Shown in pieces: positions 1 through 8,200 of a DNA stretch of 20,070 bases. Source of the stretch: Bacteroidales bacterium. GTDB taxonomy: Bacteria; Bacteroidota; Bacteroidia; Bacteroidales; Muribaculaceae. A model generated the notes under the pieces. The model worked only from the letters and a program-made list of their open reading frames with translations. It made no database searches and was not told the origin of the DNA. Made by a program: the position numbers and the translations under genes. Position 1 is the stretch's first letter. Each line of letters opens with the position of its first letter. Location: NCBI GenBank assembly GCA_900766975.1, contig CAAFXO010000047.1, positions 1-20,070 of the forward strand, written 5' to 3'.

Positions 1-50
1 TAAATCCCGCTGCCTGATGATTATTCAATTCTCATAACCCTAATAAACGA

Positions 51-86
51 GAGGGTGTACCAAAGTCTTAATTTTGATACACCCTC
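51..86. repeat. Inverted repeat (hairpin) at the 5' edge of the adhesin ORF
   Basis: The arms 51-64 (GAGGGTGTACCAAA) and 73-86 (TTTGATACACCCTC) pair over 14 bp with one mismatch (C60 against A77) around an 8-nt loop. It resembles the intergenic terminator hairpins elsewhere in the window, which also have GAGGG/CCCTC ends. It is followed by T-rich sequence only weakly on the minus strand (TCGTTTATT) and hardly on the plus strand. It overlaps the first codons of the open frame that follows, so those codons are probably not translated. It may be the terminator of a gene left of the window. Confidence 0.55.
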
Positions 87-1857
87 ATTGTTCGCTCAAT
101 CGGTTATATCTACTGATTTCTTCGATGGTATTCCTTCTGATTTCACTATGGAAGATCGTGATGGAAATATCATATCTTCTGATGTGAAAAGTTATGGCTT
201 CGATCAAGGTGATGCCTGGGTGGCTTATTTCATAGAAAGTGAAAAAAATATGGTGGCAGCCTCTACTTCTTGGTACGCATCGCCCGGCACTTCCGATGAT
301 TGGATGATCTTGCCTATATATAGTGTGTCTAATGGAGATGTGTTGCAGTGGAATGCCCGTTCTTCTGACAAGTATTTGCCCAATGCATACAAGGTAGTGG
401 CTATCTGCAATGGTGAGGAGACTGTAATATTCTCTTCCGAAGGAGAGCAAGCTTCATGGACATATCATAACATCCCTTTGGATGACTTTGCCGGCAAGGA
501 TGTAAAATTCGCTTTTGTGGATTGCAGTACTGATGCATCATTACTCTATATTGACAACATTAGATTGGCCAAAACAGAGTGCTTGAGAGCTGAGATTACT
601 ACACCCTCATTCGTTACAGGAAATACGAATTACGCAATTACCGGAATTTTGTATACCGATATTGCAGATTCTATCGAAGGAAATGTGAAAGTCAGATCGA
701 CAGTCGGTGGGGTAGTGCAAACACTCGACCTCGGCAATATAAAAGTCAATCCGAATAGCGAGATACCATTTACTATGCCCCAACAGTCGACTGCCAAGTC
801 ATACGATGAAAAAGAAGACATACAGATATCTATTCTTTTGAACGATGAGGTGGTTTACGAATCTGTCAAGGAAATATCATACGTGGTCAATTATGCGGTG
901 TGCGAAGAGATCACAGGAACATGGTGTGCTTGGTGTGTAAGAGGAATCGGAACTTTCAAGCACTTAACAGAGCTTTATCCGGATTCGTTCATTGGTATTG
1001 CCATTCATGATCGTGATGTGATGTCAGAAGGTGTCGAAGAATATGAGAATTATATTTATTCATACGGCCATGCTTCGGGTCTTCCATTTGGATATATGAT
1101 GCGCAATTCGTTATATGGTACTCAGTTCGATAATTTTGAGGAGAGTGTTTCACAAATTACTTCAAAGTCGCTCACTGCTTATGTCGAAACAACTATAGGA
1201 GATGCATCTGATAGTTCGTATCCCCTGACTACTGCCGTTACTTTGACTGAATCTATGACTGATGATCGCTATCAAGTGGCATACGTATTGATTGAGGATG
1301 ATGTTTATGATCCCTCTAATTCTGACAAATACTTTCAGATGAATGCATACGCTGGTGGTGAATATGGTGAATGCTATGGATTTGAAGATATGCCGAGTAT
1401 GATCACAGATATGCGCTTCGAGCATGTGGCACGAGCTTATGTCGGTGACTATAAGGGCATATTCGCCTCTCTTCCGATGTATATGAAAGCAGATAACATA
1501 TATTATAGCGACAATGATATTACGATTCCGGCGACAGTTCTTGACATCAATAAATGCAAAGTAGTGACCCTGCTTATTGATAAAAAAACAGCCAATATCG
1601 TTGCCGCTGATATAACTCCATTTGCCGGCAGTTCTAAAGTCGATAACATTTATTCGAATGATGAAATAAGGATTCTCGATCGTGTGATGATCATTCCGGA
1701 AGGCAATTATCAAGTCCTTGTGACCGACATATCCGGAAGAATAGTCTATCGATCTATCGGAATGAAGTCAGTAGATCTGAGCCATCTGTCTCAAGGCATA
1801 TATGTGGTCCATTTATCCAACGCCAATAGATCGTCTGGCAAAACAATCAGACTATAA
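55..1857 (+). CDS. Omp28-like / cleaved-adhesin protein with T9SS sorting domain, probably 5'-truncated
   Basis: Numbering is from the GTG at 55. Residues about 16-175 resemble a cleaved-adhesin (gingipain-adhesin type) beta-sandwich, with motifs such as ASTSWY...GTSDDWMI. Residues about 176-280 look like an Ig-like linker. Residues about 280-430 resemble the thioredoxin-like Omp28 family, with a CXXC motif at C291-C294 (TWCAWC). Residues about 540-600 match the type A T9SS C-terminal sorting domain (GNYQVLVTDISGRIVY, LSQGIYVVHL). Proteins of this layout are exported by Sec and then T9SS to the surface or medium. No signal peptide is present: the frame has a TAA at 1-3, no ATG before 148 (inside the first domain), and only GTG 55 or TTG 88 as possible starts. 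The true coding part probably begins near residue 14 (FAQSVIST), which looks like the end of a lost signal peptide. The gene may be a truncated pseudogene. The domain calls are more secure than the start. Confidence 0.7.
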   Translation: MYQSLNFDTPSLFAQSVISTDFFDGIPSDFTMEDRDGNIISSDVKSYGFDQGDAWVAYFIESEKNMVAASTSWYASPGTSDDWMILPIYSVSNGDVLQWNARSSDKYLPNAYKVVAICNGEETVIFSSEGEQASWTYHNIPLDDFAGKDVKFAFVDCSTDASLLYIDNIRLAKTECLRAEITTPSFVTGNTNYAITGILYTDIADSIEGNVKVRSTVGGVVQTLDLGNIKVNPNSEIPFTMPQQSTAKSYDEKEDIQISILLNDEVVYESVKEISYVVNYAVCEEITGTWCAWCVRGIGTFKHLTELYPDSFIGIAIHDRDVMSEGVEEYENYIYSYGHASGLPFGYMMRNSLYGTQFDNFEESVSQITSKSLTAYVETTIGDASDSSYPLTTAVTLTESMTDDRYQVAYVLIEDDVYDPSNSDKYFQMNAYAGGEYGECYGFEDMPSMITDMRFEHVARAYVGDYKGIFASLPMYMKADNIYYSDNDITIPATVLDINKCKVVTLLIDKKTANIVAADITPFAGSSKVDNIYSNDEIRILDRVMIIPEGNYQVLVTDISGRIVYRSIGMKSVDLSHLSQGIYVVHLSNANRSSGKTIRL

Positions 1858-1889
1858 CAAAGACTCCAAGATCATACTCCAAAATCTGA

Positions 1890-1927
1890 GAGGGCTGTTC
1901 TCTATCGATTGAGAACAGCCCTCTTTA
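1890..1927. terminator. Bidirectional terminator between convergent genes
   Basis: A perfect 13-bp stem (GAGGGCTGTTCTC at 1890-1902, complement at 1911-1923) encloses an 8-nt loop and is followed by TTTAT on the plus strand. It lies between the stop of the adhesin gene (1857) and the stop of cdsA (1949), which converge, so it may serve both. Confidence 0.85.
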
Positions 1928-1948
1928 TCCTTGTTATAGAAAAGAATT

Positions 1949-2776
1949 TTATTGCCAGTAGTGGAGGTAGAGGAGGATGGCGGGGAGGACCAAGAGGATT
2001 GAGTCGATGCGGTCGAGGATACCTCCATGGCCGGGGATAAGATTGCCGGAGTCTTTGATTTGAAGATCGCGCTTGATCATCGATTCAATCAAGTCGCCCC
2101 ATGTGCCGATGATAGAGACTATAGCGCCAACGCCAAGCCAAAACAGGAGGCTCATATCTATATGCTCCATCCCCTCGAATGGTTCGATAAAATAGAATAT
2201 CAGCAGAGATACTGCCATCGAAGATATCAGACCTCCGAAGAAACCCTCCCAAGTCTTCTTGGGTGACACTCTTTCGATCAGTTTGTGGCGACCGATACTG
2301 CATCCTACCAAGTAAGCTCCCGTGTCATTGAGCCACATCAATACGAAGATTGTCAAGAGGATATAGGGAGAATAGTTCATGGCGAGATACACCATCACAG
2401 CCATCGGAATGCCGATATATATTTGCGACATAAGTGAATGAGCTATGTGTCGCAAGGGATGCTCAGACTTCAAATATATCTCCGCGATAAGTCTCAGCAT
2501 AATGATGACAAGCCAAGTGAGCAATATGCTTGTCAAAGGTATGCTTAGGCAGAGTGAGATGCTCAGAGAGAGGCAAGCGGCTATGTCGAGGATTGTAGCC
2601 GGAATGTTGCGACGCGACAGGCCGCCGGTGATATGAGTGAACTCAAGGCATCCCCAAATGGTGAGCAACGTAGCGAGAATGGTTACACCCTTATATCCTG
2701 AGATAATACAACCGATTATGATAAGACAATATACCAAACCGGAGAGGGCACGTATAGCGATTTTCTTCAGATTCAT
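1949..2776 (-). CDS. cdsA: Phosphatidate cytidylyltransferase CdsA
   Basis: CdsA makes CDP-diacylglycerol from phosphatidic acid and CTP at the inner membrane, the branch point for phosphatidylethanolamine and acidic phospholipids. The 275-residue product is a polytopic membrane protein with about seven or eight hydrophobic segments. It carries the complete CDP-DAG synthase signature near its C terminus, residues about 232-258: SMIKRDLQIKDSGN, then IPGHGGILDRID. I chose the ATG at 2776. The frame extends 14 codons further to 2818, but those residues are polar and unlike CdsA N termini. The gene is separated from the upstream lpxA-like gene by a strong terminator and has its own candidate promoter, so it is probably transcribed alone. 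In Porphyromonas it sits next to ftsH; here an efflux block lies between them. Confidence 0.95.
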   Translation of the reverse strand: MNLKKIAIRALSGLVYCLIIIGCIISGYKGVTILATLLTIWGCLEFTHITGGLSRRNIPATILDIAACLSLSISLCLSIPLTSILLTWLVIIMLRLIAEIYLKSEHPLRHIAHSLMSQIYIGIPMAVMVYLAMNYSPYILLTIFVLMWLNDTGAYLVGCSIGRHKLIERVSPKKTWEGFFGGLISSMAVSLLIFYFIEPFEGMEHIDMSLLFWLGVGAIVSIIGTWGDLIESMIKRDLQIKDSGNLIPGHGGILDRIDSILLVLPAILLYLHYWQ

Positions 2777-2831
2777 CTTAATATAAAATTCTGAATAGAT
2801 TGCCTGTGGCAACAACAATTCTAATTTATTA

Positions 2832-2863
2832 CAAATTTACAGAAAAATATATAAAACAGCAAG
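2832..2863 (-). promoter_or_regulatory. Candidate Bacteroidetes-type promoter for cdsA
   Basis: On the minus strand a -7 box TAAATTTG (2832-2839) fits the Bacteroidetes consensus TAnnTTTG. A CTTG (2860-2863) sits 20 bp upstream, the usual spacing for the -33 TTTG element. The site lies downstream of the lpxA-like terminator and about 55 bp before the cdsA start, where a promoter is needed. It is a pattern match only. Confidence 0.45.
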
Positions 2864-2881
2864 AAAAGATGGATGAGATTG

Positions 2882-2926
2882 ACAAAAAAATCAGGGCTGT
2901 GCGAGATCTCTCATTCGCACAGCCCC
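2882..2926 (-). terminator. Rho-independent terminator after the efflux-lpxA operon
   Basis: An 11-bp stem (GGGCTGTGCGA at 2894-2904, complement at 2915-2925) is followed, reading the minus strand, by a run of seven T (A-run at 2884-2890 on the plus strand). It lies 24 bp past the lpxA-like stop and closes the minus-strand operon before cdsA. Confidence 0.85.
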
Positions 2927-2949
2927 TCTAAATATGTTTTGAAGAATTT

Positions 2950-3747
2950 TTAGAAATCTTCGCGCTCGTGTTGGAGGGCGGCGAGGCGGAAGTTGTGGCC
3001 CTCGACGAAGTCGATGATCGCATCACGTTCCGGACCGGGCGCTACGTCGGCCTTGACACGCACCATGGCGTTGAAGGGTGATGTGCCCGACTGATATATG
3101 TGGCGATAGCATTTGGCTATCTCGTCGATCAGTTCGTCGCTGAAGTTACCCTTGCGCAGAAGGAAGGCATTTACACCGAAGTAGGAGATGGGGTTGTGAG
3201 CCATGATGACGAAGGGGGGCACATTGTTGTTGACACGACAACCACCTTTGATCAGACACCATTTGCCGATCTCACACTTCTCATGAACCAAGGCAGTGGA
3301 AGAGAGCACGCAATAATCACCGATCTTCACCGATCCGGCTATCTTGACAGAATTGCCGATTACTACATAGTCGCCGACAACGGTGTCATGAGCCACATGA
3401 CTTTGAGCCATCACGAAGGAGTTATTGCCAATCACGGTCTTGCCATCTTTGTGGATGCTGCGATTGATGATCACTTGCTCGCGGATGGTGTTGTTGTCGC
3501 CGATCACGACGTAAGAATCTTCACCCTTCCAGCGGAAATCCTGAGGGGTGGCTGAGATGATACAGCCTTGGTAGAACTTATTGTTCTTGCCAATTCTGGA
3601 TCCTGCAAGAATAGACACATGGGCATGGATTATACAACCATCGCCAATTTCAACGTCACGATCGATATAAGCAAAGGCACTAATAGTGACGTTATCACCG
3701 ATTTTTGCCTCCGGATGTACGAAGGCTAATGGACTAATAGATACCAT
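2950..3747 (-). CDS. LpxA-like acyl-[ACP]--UDP-GlcNAc O-acyltransferase
   Basis: LpxA starts lipid A synthesis by moving a 3-hydroxyacyl chain from ACP to UDP-GlcNAc in the cytoplasm. The 265-residue product has the left-handed beta-helix of hexapeptide repeats (residues about 1-180; many [IV]-G-D/N turns), an LpxA-type insert (SATPQDFRWKGEDS, residues 65-78), and a helical C-terminal domain from about 190. The catalytic base is present as H120 in the SHVAHD motif (H125 of E. coli), and H155 corresponds to E. coli H160. E. coli H144 (LAGHV) is replaced by S139 (IAGSV), and the following GG is SS. The gene follows the outer-membrane channel gene by 18 bp, so it is the last gene of the efflux operon, with no lpxD, lpxC or fabZ nearby. 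It may be a second, divergent LpxA paralogue, so I give the family rather than a symbol. Confidence 0.85.
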   Translation of the reverse strand: MVSISPLAFVHPEAKIGDNVTISAFAYIDRDVEIGDGCIIHAHVSILAGSRIGKNNKFYQGCIISATPQDFRWKGEDSYVVIGDNNTIREQVIINRSIHKDGKTVIGNNSFVMAQSHVAHDTVVGDYVVIGNSVKIAGSVKIGDYCVLSSTALVHEKCEIGKWCLIKGGCRVNNNVPPFVIMAHNPISYFGVNAFLLRKGNFSDELIDEIAKCYRHIYQSGTSPFNAMVRVKADVAPGPERDAIIDFVEGHNFRLAALQHEREDF

Positions 3748-3765
3748 AATATCAGATTTTAAATG

Positions 3766-5142
3766 TTATCTACCTCCACCCACTGACTGATAGAGCGAGA
3801 TCAAAGCCGAGACCTTGTCATGCCATGCCTGCAAGCCGGAGAGTTGGGCTGAGAGGAGGCTTGATCTGGCGGTCAATACTTCCAGATAGGTGGTTTTAGT
3901 GTCTAAAGTTAATAATTCTTGCGTATATTCCACAGATTTTTCCAAACTTTCTATCTGCTGAACGATACATTTTCTTTTTAGTACATTATAATGGTAGGCA
4001 GCCAAGGCATTGCTGACATCGCTGCTTGCGCTGAGCACCTGAGTCTCGAAGTTGTTCATGGCTTGAGCCTGTTGAGCTTTAGCCACTTCGAGGTTGGCGA
4101 TGTTGCGACCTCTCGAGAAGAGGGGAGCGGTGAGTTGACCGGCGAGCTGGATAAACCATTTACCGGGGTTGGTGATCATGCCCGAAACGAGGTTGGTGAA
4201 TCCACCCTCAGAGGCGATAACCAAGCTGGGATAGAAGGCGGCACGGGCTCTGTTGGTGGCATAATATGCAGTGGCGAGGCCTCTCTCAGCGGCACGCACA
4301 TCCGGACGTGCAGCGAGATATACCACCGGCACACCCTTGGTAAGGTTGTTGGGAAGATCGAACTCCATGTTATTGGAAACCTCCCAAGGATGGGGATAAT
4401 CGTGGAGCAGGAGAGACATGGTGCTTTCGAGCTGAACGATGCCATTCTTGATGTCGGGAATGGTCGACATGATGTTCCAGTATGCAGCTTCACTCTGTAC
4501 TACAGCGGCTTCGTTGACCCAACCGGCTGTCTTCATCATTTTCATAGACTCGACTTGATCTTTCCAAATCTCGGAGGTGCGAGTGGTCAAATCAAGTTGC
4601 TGGTGGAGGAGCATAAGACCATAATAGCAACTTGCTACGCCACAGATGATCTGCGATCTTACAGCCTGATGATAATACTCCATCTGCTCTACAGCCACCT
4701 TGGCACCACGCTTGGTGTTAAGGATCTTGCCGAAGAGATCGATCTCCCATGAGATATTCAAGGGGATGGTATACGACCACTTATCCATACGACTGTCGCC
4801 ATACTTGGCGGCGCCACCATTAGGATTGAGCGACACTGCGGGGAAGTAACTCAACTTAGCCCCTTTGAGCTGGGCACGCGCGATGTCGATGTTCTTTACG
4901 GCATTGTCGAGATCGGGGTTCTGCTTCAATGCAGTCTCGATATAGCCCTGAAGGATCGGGTCGGTGAACACTTGATCCCAGCTGAGATAGGGGAGTGATG
5001 TCGAATCGACTGCCTCCTTCGTGGCGTCATCGAAGGTCTTGACGTAGGAATTGTCGGTGGGCAATTCATATTTCTGATATATATGGCAACTTGACAAAGA
5101 GAATGCCACAACTGCCAATATAAGATATTTTGCTTTTTTCAT
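3766..5142 (-). CDS. TolC/NodT-type outer-membrane efflux lipoprotein
   Basis: This is the outer-membrane channel of a tripartite RND pump and gives the exit duct for substrates. The 458-residue product begins with a lipoprotein signal peptide (MKKAKYLILAVVAFSLSSC, lipid-modified Cys at 19). Two outer-membrane efflux protein repeats follow, roughly residues 60-245 and 270-455, rich in the Ala/Gln/Ser heptads typical of the periplasmic helical barrel. Motifs such as AARPDVRAAERGLATA and APLFSRGRNIANLEVAKAQQ are characteristic of the NodT family. It lies 58 bp downstream of the RND pump gene, and that gap contains a strong hairpin. An lpxA-like gene follows after 18 bp. The family is certain; the substrate is unknown. 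Confidence 0.95.
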   Translation of the reverse strand: MKKAKYLILAVVAFSLSSCHIYQKYELPTDNSYVKTFDDATKEAVDSTSLPYLSWDQVFTDPILQGYIETALKQNPDLDNAVKNIDIARAQLKGAKLSYFPAVSLNPNGGAAKYGDSRMDKWSYTIPLNISWEIDLFGKILNTKRGAKVAVEQMEYYHQAVRSQIICGVASCYYGLMLLHQQLDLTTRTSEIWKDQVESMKMMKTAGWVNEAAVVQSEAAYWNIMSTIPDIKNGIVQLESTMSLLLHDYPHPWEVSNNMEFDLPNNLTKGVPVVYLAARPDVRAAERGLATAYYATNRARAAFYPSLVIASEGGFTNLVSGMITNPGKWFIQLAGQLTAPLFSRGRNIANLEVAKAQQAQAMNNFETQVLSASSDVSNALAAYHYNVLKRKCIVQQIESLEKSVEYTQELLTLDTKTTYLEVLTARSSLLSAQLSGLQAWHDKVSALISLYQSVGGGR

Positions 5143-5156
5143 ATTCTATTCGGTTT

Positions 5157-5188
5157 GGAAGTGTGTCGACCGATGCCGACACACTTCC
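5157..5188 (-). other. 12-bp perfect intercistronic hairpin between pump and channel genes
   Basis: GGAAGTGTGTCG (5157-5168) and its exact complement (5177-5188) flank an 8-nt loop. The structure fills most of the 58-bp gap between the pump stop and the channel start. No T-run follows on the minus strand (AAACCG instead), so it is unlikely to be an intrinsic terminator. An mRNA processing or stability element that sets the pump-to-channel ratio fits better; this is inference. Confidence 0.6.
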
Positions 5189-5200
5189 TGATCGATAATA

Positions 5201-8200
5201 TTAATTATGTTGAGTATACTGTTCGAGCTCTGACGATAATTCCGTATTGTCGGTATCTTTCCACTTGAATGGTTTGAACTTCTCTTGGATTATCTCGAAC
5301 ACTACAAAGAGTGCAGGCACTACCAGGAGCTGGAGGATCATACCGATAAGCATACCGCCGATGGCACCTGTACCGAGAGCGCGATAACCATTAGCACCGG
5401 CACCGGTAGCGAACATCAGAGGCAACAGACCGATGATCATAGCCAGAGAGGTCATAAGAATAGGACGCAGACGAGCCTTCGAACCGAGGATGGCAGCATT
5501 GACAATGCTCACACCGGTGCGGCGACGTTCGAGGGCGAACTCTACGATAAGGATCGCATTCTTAGCCAACAGACCGATAAGCATGATCAGCGCAATCTGC
5601 AAGTAGATATTGTTGTCTATGCCCATGAAGTTGGCAAAGACGAATGTACCCATCAAGCCGAGAGGCACAGAGAGAAGCACTGACAGAGGTATGATATAAC
5701 TTTCATACTGAGCCGAAAGAAGCAGGTATACGAAGAGGAATACCAATCCGAAAATCGCAGCTGAAGAGGAACCGCTCTGCTTGTTCTCCTCACGAGTCAT
5801 ACCGGAGAACTCGTAAGAGAAGCCGACAGGAAGGCTCTCGGCGGCAACTTCCTTAATCACCTGGATAGCCTGACCGGAGGATACGCCCTGTGCCGGGTTA
5901 CCACTTACGGAGATGGTGGTGAACATATTGAAACGGTTGATCACGTCAGGACCATACACACGCTTCAGAGTTACGAAGTTGTCGATAGGAGCCATCTCGG
6001 CGCCATTGCGCACCTTGATCTGCTTGAGTGTCTCTGGAGATACACGTGCTTCGGGTGCAGCTTGCATCATAACACGATAGAGCTTACCGAACTTGTTGAA
6101 GTTCGACACATACATACCTCCATAATATGCCTGCAGTGTAGAGAGGATGGCATTCTGAGTCAGACCTGCTTTCTTGATCTTCGCTACATCAAGCTCTACC
6201 ATATACTGAGGATATGCAGGGTTGAAGGTCGAATATGCTATCGCGATCTCAGGACGTGCATTCAACTTGGCGATAAAGTTTTGGTAGACCTTATAGAAGT
6301 TGGTAAGATCGCCACCGGTCTTGTCCTGAAGTTTGATTTCAAAACCGTTGGAGACAGAATAACCGGAAATCATAGGGGGCTGGAAGAACATGATACGAGC
6401 ATTCTTGATTTCCGAACACTTCTGAGTCAAAAGTGCTGTGATGGCAGCCGCATTCTCAGTCTTGTTGTCACGTTCTTCCCATGGCTTCAGCTTGATGATA
6501 AATGAACCATAGGTGTTACCCTGGCCTGCAATGAAGCTATAACCGGTGATTGCATTTCTGATATACACTGCCGGGATCGTACCTGCTATGCTGTCCACTT
6601 GGTCCATTACAGCCTTGGTGCGCTCTACAGATGTAGCAGGGGGCATGTCGACTACACCCATGATCGTACCGGTATCCTCGGTCGGAACCAGTGACGAAGG
6701 TGTAATGCTCATCAACCATACGAACAAGCCGATACAAGCTGTAACAATGGCGAATGAAGTAATCTTATGAGCGATGAACCAGCCTGCAAGCTTGGAATAT
6801 ACGTTGAGCAATTTATTGAACTGACTGTTGAAAGCATCGATAAATGCCTGTTGGAACATACCGATAACAGCCAACACAGCGACTAAGGCTGCAACGATAC
6901 CCTTTACAATATTATCGAAATTGAACCATCCCAACACCAAAAGAACGATAGTGGCTACCAGGAGCAACACAGTCACGAGGGGCGGGAAGTGGAAGTTGAC
7001 ACGTTTCTTATAAGACTCTTTGATTACATTTCCGGCTTCGCTATAAGCCTCTTTCATGCGTTCGCCTAAGGAGACTGTTTCGCCATCCTCTTTATGAGGC
7101 TTGAGGAAGAGGGCGCAGAGAGCCGGAGTCAGTGTCAACGCGTTGACTGCGGAGAGGAAGATTGCCATCGCCATGGTAAGACCGAACTGGCGATAGAACA
7201 CACCTGACGTACCACCCATGAAAGATACCGGCACGAACACCAGCATCATGACAAGAGTGATCGAAATAAGAGCACTTGCGATATCACTCATTGCATCGAT
7301 GGCGGCCATTTTCGATGACTTATATCCCTGGTCGAGTTTTGCGTGGACCGCCTCGACCACCACTATGGCATCGTCGACCACAATCGCAATCGCCAATACA
7401 AGTGCGGAGAGGGTAAGAAGGTTCAAGGTGAAGCCGAAAAGCTTCATCAGGAAGAATGTACCGATCAATGCCACCGGGATGGCGATCATAGGTATGATAG
7501 TAGAGCGGATATCCTGCAAGAAGATGAACACTACCAGGAACACCAGAATGAATGCCTCGAGAAGAGTCTTCACCACCTCATGGATAGAGGCGAAAAGGAA
7601 CTGGTTGACATCCATAGTAGTGACGATCTTCAAGCCCTCGGGACATTCCTTCTGGAACTGATCGAGGAGTGCCTGGATCTCGTTGACTACCTGAGTAGCA
7701 TTAGATCCCGGAGACTGCATCACCATGGCGGCACAACCGATCATACCATTGGTAGTAGAGTGGAAACCGTAAGTAAGACGACCGAGTTCCACTTCAGCCA
7801 CATCCTTGAGGCGAAGCATTTCGCCGGTGGGGAGCGCCTTGATCACCATATCTTCGAACTCCTGCTCATTTTGCAGACGTCCCTTATAGCGCAAAGTATA
7901 CTGGAATGATTGGTTACCATTTTCACCAAATTGACCCGGAGCAGCCTCAATGTTCTGCTCGGCGAGGGTGGCTGTAACATCGGTAGGCATGATGCCATAC
8001 TGAGCCATCACATCCGGCTTGAGCCATATACGCATAGAGTAGTCGGCACCCATCACCATGGCTTCACCCACACCCGGCACACGCTTGATCACCGGGATGA
8101 TGTTGATTGCCATATAGTTCTCGACAAACTCTTCACTATATTTGTTGCCTTCGGCATAAAGGTTGAACACCATCAGCATAGAAGACTGACGCTTCTGTGT

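Noticed and set aside
79..90. Repeat of ACACCCTCATT at about 80 and about 602 in the first gene
   Set aside because: An 11-bp match within one gene, without flanking similarity, is best explained by chance.
5157..5188. Intrinsic terminator between pump and channel genes
   Set aside because: The stem is strong, but no T-run follows on the minus strand, and the channel gene needs transcription from upstream.
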